A DNA stretch of 64,000 nt from Frankia sp. RB7 (GCA_030403585.1 JAUEPE010000001.1:452803-516802), one strand, 5' to 3'. Counted from the first letter of the stretch, positions 52,051 through 61,047 are shown. Notes: generated from the sequence alone by a model not told the origin. A program made the numbers and translations.

Positions 52051-52854
52051 CTACCGGCCCTCGAATTTCGGCTCGCGCTTCTCCATGAAGGCCTTCATGC
52101 CCTCGGCCATGTCCCGGGTTTTGAACAGCGGCAGGAGCTGGAGATAGACGTGGTGGACATGGTCATGGAAGTTTTCGTTGAGGCCCATCCGCATCATGCG
52201 CTTGGAGGCCTGCACCGCGAGTGGCGCGTTGGCGGCGATCTCGCGGGCGATGGCGGTGGCGCGGTTCATCAGTTCGCCATCTGGCACGACCTCGTTGGCG
52301 AGGCCCCATTCCAGGCATTCGCGGGCGCTGAGCGTGCGGCCGGTAAAGATCAGCTCGGAGGCCTTGGCCCAGCCGAGCATGCGCGGCAACAGCCAGGTGC
52401 CGCCGGATTCCGGCACCACGCCGCGCTTGACGAAGGCGGCGGCGAGCTTTGAGGATTCCGCCATGATGCGGATGTCGCAGCCGAGCGCGGTGTCCATGCC
52501 ATAGCCGGCCGCGCCTCCGTTGACGGCGCAGATCGTCGGCTTGTTCATGGCCTGCAACACCGTCGGCGGCGTGTTGCGCAGGTTGATCGTGGTCGGCGAG
52601 GACGCCGCGCTCAGGCCGTTGCCGTCGCGTTCCTTGCGGAGATCTAGACCGGCGCAGAATGCCCTGCCCTTGCCGGTGAGGATGACCACGCGGACGTTCT
52701 TGTCCTCATTGGCTTCGATCAGCAGCCGCGCGAGATCGTTCAACATCGGGCCGGAGATCGTGTTCATGCGCTCCGGCGCGTTCAGCGTGATGGTCGCGAT
52801 GTGATCGGCGACCTCGTAGAGGACTTCTTTGGTCTCGCTTGCCGCATCGCTCAT
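52051..52854 (-). CDS. Enoyl-CoA hydratase/isomerase family protein
   Basis: The 267-residue crotonase has the oxyanion-hole blocks GRAFCAGLDLR (about 65-75) and NGGAAGYGMDTALGCDIR. The catalytic position after VVPESGGTWLLPR has Glu at about 139 (PESGG), with Gly where the second catalytic acid of hydratases would be in many relatives. ATG 52854 has better spacing from AGGGA than ATG 52860. It follows an AMP-ligase gene and a palindrome on the same strand. Substrate unknown. Confidence 0.88.
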   Translation of the reverse strand: MSDAASETKEVLYEVADHIATITLNAPERMNTISGPMLNDLARLLIEANEDKNVRVVILTGKGRAFCAGLDLRKERDGNGLSAASSPTTINLRNTPPTVLQAMNKPTICAVNGGAAGYGMDTALGCDIRIMAESSKLAAAFVKRGVVPESGGTWLLPRMLGWAKASELIFTGRTLSARECLEWGLANEVVPDGELMNRATAIAREIAANAPLAVQASKRMMRMGLNENFHDHVHHVYLQLLPLFKTRDMAEGMKAFMEKREPKFEGR

Positions 52855-52874
52855 GATCATTCATCCCTGTGTTC

Positions 52875-52956
52875 GTAGCCCGGATGGAGCGCAGCGAAAT
52901 CCGGGGTTTTTGACGCAAGCACCGTCCCGGATTGCGCTTCGCTCCATCCGGGCTAC
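52875..52956. repeat. Palindrome with 16-bp perfect outer arms
   Basis: GTAGCCCGGATGGAGC at 52875-52890 pairs with its reverse complement at 52941-52956. The inner part has the core GAGCGCAGCGAAA, shared with the palindrome at 60587-60671. It sits between the crotonase and acyl-CoA ligase genes. Confidence 0.88.
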
Positions 52957-52963
52957 AAGACGA

Positions 52964-54508
52964 TCAGATCCTCCGCCCCGACTGCTGCCAATAGGGATCG
53001 CGCAGGCGGCGCTTGAAGATTTTTCCGGAGTCTTCGCGCGGCAAGCCACTACGGATCTCGATGTGCTTCGGCACCTTGTAGTCTGCCAGTGACGCTTTCA
53101 GCCGTGCGCGGATGCCGGCGACATCGAGCGTGATGCCTGCTTGCGGCTCGACCACGGCCATCAGTGCCTCGCCGAACTCGGCATCGGGAATGCCGAACAC
53201 TGCGCAATCATGCACGCCGGGCACGGCGTGCAACACAGACTCGATCTCGGCTGGATAGATGTTGACACCGCCAGAGATCACCATGTCACGCTTGCGGTCG
53301 CAGATGAAGACGTAGCCGTCTTCGTCGATATAGCCGACGTCGCCCGAGGTGATGAAACCGTCGCGATCTATCTCGGCGCGCTTCTCGGGCTTGTTGTGGT
53401 AGGTGAAGTCGGCCATTCCGGCCATGCGCGAATAGATCTCGCCGATCTCGCCCACGCCCAGCACGCGACCGTCATCGCCGATGAAGCGCAACTCGGCGCC
53501 CGGCGAAATCTTGCCGACGGTGCCGGGCTTCTGCAGCGCGTCCTCCGACGTCGCAAACGTGACGGCGCTGGATTCGGTCGAGCCGTAGAATTCATAGATC
53601 ACCGGCCCCCACCATTCGATCATGGCACGCTTGACGTCCGCCGGACACGGCGCCGCAGCGTGGATGATGTGGCGGAGCGAGGAGACATCGTACTTGCTGC
53701 GGACCGCCTCCGGCAACTTCATCAGGCGGATGAACATGGTCGGCACCATGAAGATGGTGTCGATGCCGTACCGCTCGATCAGTTGCAGAAACTCTTCCGG
53801 CTCGAAGCGCTGCATCAGCACCAGCGCGCCGCCGAGCTTGCCCGCACGAATGCCGAACGAATTCGGTGCGGAATGATAGAGCGGGCCCGGCAGGATTGCC
53901 CGAGCGCCGGGCTTCAGTCCATAGATCATGGCGCGCATGCGCTCGCCGGCGGCCTGCTGATCCGCCGTCGGCGCGTTGCGCCGCACGCCCTTGGGATGGC
54001 CTGTCGTGCCTGACGTGTAGATCATATTCATCGGCTGCGGCACGACCGGGCCGTCATAGGGCAGGTATTGCGCGAGCCAGGACTCGAAATCGATCGCGAA
54101 GTCAGGAGTCGTCAGGTGATCGGGATCGATCTTGTAGTTGGCCAAGATCTCCGGTGGGGTCGGCACGCTGAGCACGGTGACGCCCGCGGGAATCGCATCG
54201 CGCAGGGCGTGCAGCATGTCGGCATGTCCGATCAGCACGGAGGTGCCGGTATCGCCAAGGATGTAGTTGATCTCCTCCGGCTTGAAATGCCAGTTGATCG
54301 GCACGCCATAAGCGCCAAGCCGCATTGCGGCGTAGGCGGCCTCCAGGAAAGCGATGTCGTTGCGCATCAGCATGCAGACGCAATCGCCTTGCTTGACGCC
54401 GATTTTGGCGAGGCCGGAGGCGATGCGGTCGGCGCGATTGGCGACTTCGGCGTGGGCGCGACGGCGATCGCCGGAGACGATGCCGAGGAATGGGGACGTT
54501 TCGCTCAT
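52964..54508 (-). CDS. Acyl-CoA synthetase (AMP-forming)
   Basis: The 514-residue AMP-forming ligase has YTSGTTGHPKG (P-loop-like motif), YGSTESS, TSGDVGYIDEDGY and the catalytic Lys in DSGKIFKRRLRDPYW. It forms an acyl-adenylate from ATP and a carboxylic acid, then the CoA thioester. The ATG at 54508 begins the family-like sequence; an upstream ATG falls in a palindrome. It shares a strand with crotonase genes on either side. Substrate chain type is not determinable. Confidence 0.9.
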   Translation of the reverse strand: MSETSPFLGIVSGDRRRAHAEVANRADRIASGLAKIGVKQGDCVCMLMRNDIAFLEAAYAAMRLGAYGVPINWHFKPEEINYILGDTGTSVLIGHADMLHALRDAIPAGVTVLSVPTPPEILANYKIDPDHLTTPDFAIDFESWLAQYLPYDGPVVPQPMNMIYTSGTTGHPKGVRRNAPTADQQAAGERMRAMIYGLKPGARAILPGPLYHSAPNSFGIRAGKLGGALVLMQRFEPEEFLQLIERYGIDTIFMVPTMFIRLMKLPEAVRSKYDVSSLRHIIHAAAPCPADVKRAMIEWWGPVIYEFYGSTESSAVTFATSEDALQKPGTVGKISPGAELRFIGDDGRVLGVGEIGEIYSRMAGMADFTYHNKPEKRAEIDRDGFITSGDVGYIDEDGYVFICDRKRDMVISGGVNIYPAEIESVLHAVPGVHDCAVFGIPDAEFGEALMAVVEPQAGITLDVAGIRARLKASLADYKVPKHIEIRSGLPREDSGKIFKRRLRDPYWQQSGRRI

Positions 54509-54535
54509 TTGTTTTTCTTTTTCGTTGGAGTTGAC

Positions 54536-54628
54536 CCTCATGGTGAGGAGGCGCGCAGCGCCGTCTCGAACCATGAGAGCCCGTGGCCCATCCCTCGAGA
54601 CGCCGCTTCGCGGCTCCTCGGGATGAGG
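54536..54628. repeat. Palindrome with CCTCATGG/GGATGAGG arms
   Basis: CCTCA at 54536-54540 and TGAGG at 54624-54628 end a long imperfect inverted repeat. The inner arms GTCTCGA (54563-54569) and TCGAGAC (54595-54601) are perfect. It lies between an acyl-CoA ligase gene and a crotonase gene on the same strand. Confidence 0.8.
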
Positions 54629-54634
54629 ACCCTG

Positions 54635-55444
54635 CTAGTCCACATACTTCGCGGCACGCTTCTCCAGATTCGAACGCACCGCTTCGGTCTGGTTCGCACT
54701 GCCGATCAGCTTCTGCTGCTCGACGGACTCCGCAAGCAGCGCGGGGCCGGGATCGACCGAGAGATTGTTGAGCAGGCGTTTTGCCGCGCGGATCGCATCC
54801 GGGCTTTTTCCCGCGATCTCGCGCGCGACTTCGAGGGCCGCGACACGCGGATCATCGCAGATGCGCGTGGCGAGGCCATAGGTCATCGCCTCCTGCGCGG
54901 AGAAGATGCGGCCGGTGTAGGTGAGATCGCGCAGGATATCGTCGCGTACGAGCGAGGCGAGGATCGGCGTGCCTGCCATATCGGGCACGAGGCCCCATTT
55001 GATTTCCATCACCGACATCCGCGCATCGGGGGAGAGGAAGCGCATGTCGGCGCCGAGCGAGAGCTGGAAGCCGCCGCCGAACGCAACACCATGCACCGCC
55101 GCGATCACGGGAACCGGGAGCTGACGCCATCCCCATACCGCTTGTTGCGGAAAGTTCGCCTGGCCGTGCGTCCGCTTGGTGAGGTCGCGATTTTCGCCAC
55201 CCGGAATTCCGTTGCCACCGCCCTCCTTCATGGCGGCAAAACGCCCCATGTCGAGACCGGCGCAGAAGGCACGGCCTTCACCGGACAGCACGACGACGCG
55301 CACGCCTTTTTCCTTAGAAAGCCGGTCAATTGCCGCAACAAGGGCCTCGAACATGGCCTGATCGAGCGCATTCATCTTGTCTGCGCGCACCAGGCGCACG
55401 TCGGCGACGCCTTCCGAGATCGAGATCGAGACGCGCTCTTCCAT
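54635..55444 (-). CDS. Enoyl-CoA hydratase-family protein
   Basis: The 269-residue crotonase has GEGRAFCAGLDMGRF and HGVAFGGGFQLSLGADMRF blocks that form the oxyanion hole. The usual second acid lies in IKWGLVPDMAGT, where Asp is present (PDMAG). AGGAGAG precedes the ATG. It is divergent from a DECR-like SDR gene. Probably a hydratase or isomerase of an unsaturated acyl-CoA. Confidence 0.88.
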   Translation of the reverse strand: MEERVSISISEGVADVRLVRADKMNALDQAMFEALVAAIDRLSKEKGVRVVVLSGEGRAFCAGLDMGRFAAMKEGGGNGIPGGENRDLTKRTHGQANFPQQAVWGWRQLPVPVIAAVHGVAFGGGFQLSLGADMRFLSPDARMSVMEIKWGLVPDMAGTPILASLVRDDILRDLTYTGRIFSAQEAMTYGLATRICDDPRVAALEVAREIAGKSPDAIRAAKRLLNNLSVDPGPALLAESVEQQKLIGSANQTEAVRSNLEKRAAKYVD

Positions 55445-55513
55445 GGATGAATTCTCTCCTAGTTCTTGCCTGTTCTTGTTCGGTGCCGCTTTACAGAAAG
55501 ACGGCGGCCGGAT

Positions 55514-55529
55514 TTAGTCAATCGACCAA
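55514..55529. promoter_or_regulatory. Imperfect dyad in the crotonase/SDR divergent region
   Basis: TTAGTC, four bases, GACCAA gives a 5/6 matched dyad in the 116-base gap between divergent starts. Fatty-acid regulators of TetR or GntR type bind similar sites, but no regulator gene is adjacent. Weak evidence. Confidence 0.22.
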
Positions 55530-55560
55530 TTAACCGACAATCCGTACGGGAGAAACAGCC

Positions 55561-56433
55561 ATGTTCAAGGAAAATCTTCTGGCTGGACGGCGCATTCTCG
55601 TGACCGGCGGCGGCACGGGCCTCGGCAAATCGATGACGGCTCGCTTTCTACAGCTTGGCGCCGAGGTGCACATCTGCGGCCGGCGCAAGATCGTTTGCGA
55701 CGAAACTGCGACCGAGCTGATGGCTGAGCATGGCGGCCGCGTCACCAGCCACGGCGTCGACATCCGCAATGCGCTCGCGGTCGAAGAGATGATCGAGAAC
55801 ATCTTTCGCGATGCCCCGCTGACCGATCTCATCAACAACGCCGCCGGCAATTTCATCTCGCGGTCAGAAGAACTCTCGCCGCGCGGCTTCGATGCCGTCG
55901 CCAACATCGTCATGCACGGCACGTTCTACGTGACACATGCGGTCGGCAAGCGCTGGATCGCCCTGAAGCAGCCCGGCAACGTCGTCTCGATCACCGTCAC
56001 CTGGGTGCGCAACGGTTCGCCTTACGTGGTGCCGTCGGCGATGAGCAAGTCGGCGATCCACGCCATGACGATGTCGCTCGCGACCGAATGGGGCCGGCAC
56101 GGCATCCGCCTCAACACCATCGCTCCGGGCGAGATTCCGACCGAGGGCATGAGCAAGCGCATCAAGCCGGGGGATGAGGCCGGCGCGCGCACCAAGGCGA
56201 TGAACCCGATGGGCCGCGTCGGCACCATGGAGGAGTTGCAGAACCTCGCGGTGTTCCTGATCTCCGGCGGCTGCGACTGGATCACCGGCGAGACCATCGC
56301 GATGGACGGCGCACAGGCGCTCGCGATGGGCGGCAATTTCTACCAGCTGCGCGACTGGAGCGACGACGACTGGAAGACCGCGCGCGAGAGCATCATGGCG
56401 CAGAACGAGAAGGACCGGGCGAAGCGGGGGTAG
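55561..56433 (+). CDS. SDR, 2,4-dienoyl-CoA reductase-like
   Basis: The 290-residue protein has the NADP-binding TGGGTGLG, NNAAGNF and the C-terminal part that closely follows mammalian DECR1 (PSAMSKSAIHAMTMSLATEW, then PMGRVGTMEELQNLA). The catalytic Lys is in PSAMSK. The Tyr used by DECR1 four residues after SIT appears as Trp here (TVTWVRNG), while a Tyr follows in GSPYVVPSA. It may use a relocated Tyr or have altered activity. GGGAGAAACAGCC supports the ATG. It precedes an acyl-CoA ligase gene. Confidence 0.85.
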   Translation: MFKENLLAGRRILVTGGGTGLGKSMTARFLQLGAEVHICGRRKIVCDETATELMAEHGGRVTSHGVDIRNALAVEEMIENIFRDAPLTDLINNAAGNFISRSEELSPRGFDAVANIVMHGTFYVTHAVGKRWIALKQPGNVVSITVTWVRNGSPYVVPSAMSKSAIHAMTMSLATEWGRHGIRLNTIAPGEIPTEGMSKRIKPGDEAGARTKAMNPMGRVGTMEELQNLAVFLISGGCDWITGETIAMDGAQALAMGGNFYQLRDWSDDDWKTARESIMAQNEKDRAKRG

Positions 56434-56511
56434 TCTCCTCTCCCGTATTGTCTTTGCCCGCGGATGACGCCACACTCCGCGGCATAAAAACAAAACGCCC
56501 ACAGGAGAAAC

Positions 56512-58089
56512 ATGACCACACAGCCATTGGCGAATCTCGCCGACATGGTGCGCGAGCGCGCGGCGAGCCGCGGCAACGCCATCGCCTACGAGTTCGAGGG
56601 CCGCGTCACCAGCTTTGCCGAATTCAACGTCAAGACCAACAAGGTCGCGAATGCGTTGATCGCGACGGGCGTGAAGAAGGGCGATCGCATCGCCTATCTC
56701 GGCAAGAACAGCGACCTCTATTTCGAACTGCTGATGGGCGCGATGAAAGCCGGTGTGGTGATGGCGCCGGTGAACTGGCGATTGGCGGGCCCCGAGGTCG
56801 CCTTTATCGTTTCTGATTGCAAGGCACCCGTGCTGTTCGTCGGACCGGAGTTCATAACCCAGGTTCGCCAGATCAGGGATCACCTCCCGAGCGTGCGCAC
56901 CATCATCACCACCGAAGGCGGCGCGCCGGAATGGCAGGATTTTACCGCATGGCGCGATGCGCAGAGCGGCGACGATCCCGGGGTCCCGATCGATACAAAA
57001 GACATCGCGATCCAGCTCTATACGTCGGGCACCACTGGCAAGCCGAAGGGCGCGATGCTGTCGCATGCGAACTTCCTCAACCTCGTGCAAACCGGCAACG
57101 CCGAGGACAAACCGGAGTGGAACCGGTGGTCGACCAACGACGTGTCGCTGGTGGCGATGCCGATCTTCCACATCGGCGGCTCCGGCTGGGGCGTGATGGG
57201 GCTCTATCACGGCGCCCGCGGCGTAATCGCGCGCGAATTCGATCCGACCAAGGTGCTGGATTTCTTCGAGCTATCAGGCATCACGAAATTGTTCATGGTG
57301 TCCGCAGCGATGCAATTCGTCGTGCGGCAGCCGCGCGCGAAGACAGTCGACTTTTCACGATTGAAATACATGCTGTACGGCGCCTCCCCGATCCCCGCGG
57401 CGCTGCTGAAGGAGTGCATCGAGGTTTTCAAATGCGGTTTCGTGCAGATGTACGGCATGACGGAGACGACGGGCACGATCGTCGCACTACCGCCGGAGGA
57501 TCACGTCGAGGGCTTGGAGCGGATGCGTTCCGCCGGTAAAGCGCTGCCCGGCGTCGAGATCGCCATCCTCGACGCCGACGGCAAACCGCTGCCGCCGCGC
57601 GAGGTCGGCGAGATCGCGACCCGCTCGGGCTCCAACATGGCCGGCTACTGGAATCTGCCGGAGGCAACTGCCTCGACGCTGCGCGGCGACGGCTGGCTGC
57701 GCACGGGTGACGCCGGCTACATGGACGAAGACGGCTATCTCTATATCCATGACCGTATCAAGGACATGATCATCTCCGGCGGCGAGAACATCTACCCGGC
57801 TGAAGTGGAGAGCGCATTGTGCGATCATCCTGATGTCGCCGAGGCCGCCGTGATCGGCATCCCCGACGACAAATGGGGCGAGGCCGTGAAGGCCGTCGTG
57901 GTGATGAAGCCCGGCAAGGAAGCAACCGCCACCGACATCATCAACTTCACCCGCGAGCGCATTGCAGGGTTCAAGACGCCGAAGAGCGTGGAGTTTATGC
58001 CGGCATTGCCGAGGAATCCGTCAGGCAAGATCTTGCGGCGGCAATTGCGCGAGCCGTATTGGGCGGGTAAGGATCGGCGGGTGAATTGA
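56512..58089 (+). CDS. Long-chain-type acyl-CoA synthetase (AMP-forming)
   Basis: The 525-residue AMP-forming ligase has YTSGTTGKPKGAML, YGMTETTGT, RTGDAGYMDEDGYLY and the catalytic Lys in PSGKILRRQLREPYW. AGGAGAAAC precedes the ATG. It is 78 bases after the DECR-like gene on the same strand. The set suggests activation and reduction of an unsaturated or branched acid. Substrate not determinable. Confidence 0.92.
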   Translation: MTTQPLANLADMVRERAASRGNAIAYEFEGRVTSFAEFNVKTNKVANALIATGVKKGDRIAYLGKNSDLYFELLMGAMKAGVVMAPVNWRLAGPEVAFIVSDCKAPVLFVGPEFITQVRQIRDHLPSVRTIITTEGGAPEWQDFTAWRDAQSGDDPGVPIDTKDIAIQLYTSGTTGKPKGAMLSHANFLNLVQTGNAEDKPEWNRWSTNDVSLVAMPIFHIGGSGWGVMGLYHGARGVIAREFDPTKVLDFFELSGITKLFMVSAAMQFVVRQPRAKTVDFSRLKYMLYGASPIPAALLKECIEVFKCGFVQMYGMTETTGTIVALPPEDHVEGLERMRSAGKALPGVEIAILDADGKPLPPREVGEIATRSGSNMAGYWNLPEATASTLRGDGWLRTGDAGYMDEDGYLYIHDRIKDMIISGGENIYPAEVESALCDHPDVAEAAVIGIPDDKWGEAVKAVVVMKPGKEATATDIINFTRERIAGFKTPKSVEFMPALPRNPSGKILRRQLREPYWAGKDRRVN

Positions 58090-58102
58090 TCGCGTGGCGA
58101 CA

Positions 58103-58230
58103 AAGCAATCCAGAGTCCCTCAGCGGTGACATTTCTGGATTGCTTCGCTTCGCTCGCAATGACGGTGTGGAGGCGGATGCGCGCCTCTCTCCCCGTCATT
58201 GCGAGGAGCCCTTGCGACGAAGCAATCCAG
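58103..58230. repeat. Compound palindrome with AAGCAATCCAG and CAATGACGG arms
   Basis: Perfect 12-bp arms lie at 58103-58114 and 58134-58145. A further copy of GAAGCAATCCAG is at 58219-58230. CTCGCAATGACGG (58153-58165) pairs with CCGTCATTGCGAG (58193-58205). A 16-base part recurs alone at 60562-60577. It lies after the acyl-CoA ligase and before a convergent acyl-CoA dehydrogenase, so it may serve as terminator. Confidence 0.85.
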
Positions 58231-58281
58231 TCTGTCTCCGAGAAAAGACTCTCGACTGGTCCGCAGCGCTTGCAACTACGG

Positions 58282-59556
58282 CTAATGCTTCCCCGGCCCC
58301 ATATAGCCGAACAAGAACCCCGCGACCTTGCGCATCTGGATCTCCTCGCTGCCCTCGGTGATGCGGTAGCGGCGGTGGTGGCGGTAGATGTGCTCGAACG
58401 GCTTGTGGCGTGAGTAGCCCATGCCGCCGTGGACCTGCATGGCGCGGTCGGCGGATTCGCAGCAGAGGCGGTTTGCCCAGTAGTTGCACATCGAGACGCG
58501 GTCGGAGAGTGTGCGCTCGATCTGCTCCTCGTTGAGCTTGTCCATCTCCCAGGCGGTCTTGCGGATCAACAGCCGCAGCATCTCGGCCTGCGTGGCAAGC
58601 TCGACCAGCGGGAACTGGATCGCCTGGTTCTCGGCGAGCGCTTTGCCGAACGGTTTTCGCTCGCGCGCATATTTGACGCTCTCGTTGATGCAGTAGACGG
58701 CAGCACCGAGCGAGCTCGCCGCCTGCCGGATGCGGTTCTGATGAACAAAACACTGTGCCAGGGACAGGCCGCGGCCGACCTCGCCGAACTGCGCGTCCTC
58801 AGGCACGAACACATCCGTAAAGCTGACACGGGGATGGTCGGTCGGCATGTTGAAGGTCCACATATACTCCTCGACCTTCACGCCGTGGCTCTTGGCCGGC
58901 ACCAGGAAGCAGGTGATGCCGCGCGCATCGCCGTCATTGCCCGAGGTCCGCGCAAACAGCGCGCAGTGCGTGGCGACGTGCATGCCGGTGGTCCACATCT
59001 TCTCGCCGTTGATGATCCAGCCCTTGACGTTGTCGCGGGTCGCCGGCACCGCGCGCGTCTCCATGTGGGTCGCGTCCGAGCCATGATTTGGCTCGGTCAG
59101 TCCAAAGGTGATGCGGTACTTTCCCTTGATCGAGCCGTCGATCATCGCCTTCTGGTCGTCGCGGCCGTAGCGGTCCAGCATGGTGACGACGGGGAAATTG
59201 CCGACGACGGAGTGCTCGTTCTGAAGATCGTTATGCAGGCCGAGGCCCTTTGCGGCAAAATGCTCTCGGATCACGGCCATCCAGAGGTTGGAGCCATCCT
59301 TGCCGCCGTATTGCTTCGGCACCGGAAAGCGCAGATGGCCGGCGGCGTCCGCGAGATCCTTCGCCTTGCGCAGCAGCGACTCCCATTCGTGACGCGGCAG
59401 GCCCCCATTCTCGAAATCGGTGCGCGCCCATTCGCGGCGGTGATCGAAGAAGCGGATGTTGTCGTCGGCCGCTTCCAGCGGCTTGATCTCGCGCTCGATG
59501 AAACCATCGAGCTCTCCGAGATAGGCGACGAGATCGGCAGGCAATGAGAAATCCAC
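58282..59556 (-). CDS. Acyl-CoA dehydrogenase family protein
   Basis: The 424-residue flavoprotein has FGLTEPNHGSDATHM (FAD loop), WIINGEKMWTTG, RKPFGKAL and QVHGGMGYSRHKPFEHIYRH. The usual catalytic Glu position near the C-terminus reads YRITEGSEE. The start is a GTG with GGGAGAG five bases upstream. It is divergent from a crotonase gene across 213 bases. Likely dehydrogenates an acyl-CoA made by the neighbouring ligase. Confidence 0.9.
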   Translation of the reverse strand: MDFSLPADLVAYLGELDGFIEREIKPLEAADDNIRFFDHRREWARTDFENGGLPRHEWESLLRKAKDLADAAGHLRFPVPKQYGGKDGSNLWMAVIREHFAAKGLGLHNDLQNEHSVVGNFPVVTMLDRYGRDDQKAMIDGSIKGKYRITFGLTEPNHGSDATHMETRAVPATRDNVKGWIINGEKMWTTGMHVATHCALFARTSGNDGDARGITCFLVPAKSHGVKVEEYMWTFNMPTDHPRVSFTDVFVPEDAQFGEVGRGLSLAQCFVHQNRIRQAASSLGAAVYCINESVKYARERKPFGKALAENQAIQFPLVELATQAEMLRLLIRKTAWEMDKLNEEQIERTLSDRVSMCNYWANRLCCESADRAMQVHGGMGYSRHKPFEHIYRHHRRYRITEGSEEIQMRKVAGFLFGYMGPGKH

Positions 59557-59769
59557 GGTTCTCTCCCGGATTGATTTTATCGTTTTGCGTTAAGGCGCTA
59601 GGCGCGTTTTTGCTTCGCACGATTAAGGTGAGAAGAGCGCGCGCAAGTCAAGCAAAGCAAGGCGTGTGAGACGCGCAAGGCGCGCCCGCGCAATTCGATG
59701 GTGCTCAGGCGCTAGCGCGCGGTAGTATGACCGCCAATATTCCTTCAAGAGAAACTGCGGGAGCGCGCG

Positions 59770-60549
59770 ATGGAGCTGAAATTCTCAAAGGTCGAACGCA
59801 AGGGGCCGATTACGGTCATCACGTTGTCGCGGCCCGAGGTCTACAACGCACTGCACACCGATGCGCATTTCGAACTGCAAAAGGTGTTTGACGATTTTTC
59901 GACAGATCCCGAGCAATGGGTTGCGATCGTTACCGGCGCCGGCGACAAGGCGTTCTGCGCCGGCAACGATCTGAAGTGGCAGGCGGCGGGAGGCAAGCGT
60001 GGCTGGGACAAGGGCGGCTTTGCCGGCCTCACCGCGCGATTCGACTGCGACAAGCCGATCATCGCCGCAGTCAACGGCGTCGCCATGGGCGGCGGATTCG
60101 AGATCGCGCTGGCCTGCGACCTGATCATCGCCTCGGAGAACGCGACCTTCGCCCTGCCCGAGCCGCGCGTTGGCCTCGCTGCGCTCGCCGGCGGTCTGCA
60201 CCGGCTGCCGCGGCAGATCGGCTTGAAGCGCGCCATGGGCATGATCCTCACCGCGCGTCATGTCAGCGCCAAGGAAGGCCAAGAACTCGGCTTCGTCAAC
60301 GAAGTGGTGCCGCAGGGCGAGGCGCTTGCGGGCGCGCTGCGCTGGGCGGAGATGATCACCAAGAACTCGCCGATGTCGATCCGGGCCTCGAAGCAGACCA
60401 TTCAGAAAGGACTTGCCGTGTCGCTGGAGCAGGCGATCGAGGAACAGCGCGAGTATCCGGCGGTGAAGGCGATGGTGGCGTCGCAGGATTACATCGAGGG
60501 CCCGAAGGCGTTTTCGGAGAAGCGGCCGCCGAAATGGGTGGGGAAATAG
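59770..60549 (+). CDS. Enoyl-CoA hydratase/isomerase family protein
   Basis: The 259-residue crotonase has GDKAFCAGNDLKW and NGVAMGGGFEIALACDL (oxyanion hole). The catalytic region reads EPRVGLAALAGGLHRLPR, with Glu at the first position but Leu-Ala-Ala-Leu where the second acid of a hydratase usually sits, so it may be an isomerase, hydrolase or other crotonase activity. GGGAGCGCGCG precedes the ATG. A palindrome follows its stop. Confidence 0.88.
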   Translation: MELKFSKVERKGPITVITLSRPEVYNALHTDAHFELQKVFDDFSTDPEQWVAIVTGAGDKAFCAGNDLKWQAAGGKRGWDKGGFAGLTARFDCDKPIIAAVNGVAMGGGFEIALACDLIIASENATFALPEPRVGLAALAGGLHRLPRQIGLKRAMGMILTARHVSAKEGQELGFVNEVVPQGEALAGALRWAEMITKNSPMSIRASKQTIQKGLAVSLEQAIEEQREYPAVKAMVASQDYIEGPKAFSEKRPPKWVGK

Positions 60550-60561
60550 AGAGGCCCTCCG

Positions 60562-60577
60562 CCGTCATTGCGAGGAG
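60562..60577. repeat. Solo half-copy of the CCGTCATTGCGAG repeat
   Basis: CCGTCATTGCGAGGAG is identical over 16 bases to the right arm of the palindrome at 58193-58208. No matching left arm is near, so it looks like a decayed remnant of a mobile or copied element. It directly precedes another palindrome. Confidence 0.7.
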
Positions 60578-60586
60578 AGAGGGCGT

Positions 60587-60671
60587 GTAGGATGGGTAGA
60601 GCGCAGCGAAACCCATCGATGCCGGGGCAAGGTGTTAGATGATGGGTTTCGCTTTGCTCTACCCATCCTAC
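60587..60671. repeat. 85-base palindrome with 31-bp arms; supplies a stop codon
   Basis: Arms at 60587-60617 and 60641-60671 pair in 29 of 31 positions. The core GAGCGCAGCGAAA is shared with the 52875-52956 element. The right arm contains the TAG stop (60668-60670) of the DUF6285-type gene, so the element is embedded in that gene's 3' end. Confidence 0.9.
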
Positions 60672-61045
60672 GGATTTCGCCCCAGCTCCCTCTTATAAGA
60701 CGCATAGTTCGGCTGATCGACGGCGAGCTTGTCCATCGTGGTCGCCCACAGATGCTCCGCTAGCCCGGGCGTTGCGAGATCAACCTCGCCCTTGGCGATA
60801 CGCTCCGCGAGCGCGCGGTTTAGCTCGGTCACCGAACCGTCCATGCCGAGCAGCGCGCGCAGCCGTTCCACTTCCTTCGCGTCGCTTCCCTCCTCCTGCG
60901 TCAACTGCCGCGTCACGAGGTCGAGGATATTGACCGCGACGCGCAGCTTGAACGCCTGATGCCCCGAGATCAGTGGCGTGATGTCGTTGCGGAGGAAATC
61001 GGCGACCGCCTTGGTCAGCTCGATGGGAGTCGGCTCGTCTTGCAT
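60668..61045 (-). CDS. DUF6285-type protein linked to an APH-like kinase
   Basis: The 125-residue protein is mainly helical, with LTKAVADFLRNDITPLISGH and KLRVAVNILDLVTRQ in the N-terminal half. It follows the phosphotransferase gene by two bases (ATG 61045, GGGAG six bases upstream), a pairing seen in Actinobacteria and Bradyrhizobium. No catalytic motif is visible, so it may be a partner subunit. Its stop lies within a palindromic repeat. Family name is from memory of such partners. Confidence 0.68.
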   Translation of the reverse strand: MQDEPTPIELTKAVADFLRNDITPLISGHQAFKLRVAVNILDLVTRQLTQEEGSDAKEVERLRALLGMDGSVTELNRALAERIAKGEVDLATPGLAEHLWATTMDKLAVDQPNYASYKRELGRNP

Positions 61046-61047
61046 CG

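Noticed and set aside
42729..60671. CRISPR array
   Set aside because: The repeats here are spaced kilobases apart, are palindromes of different families and lack regular spacers and cas genes.
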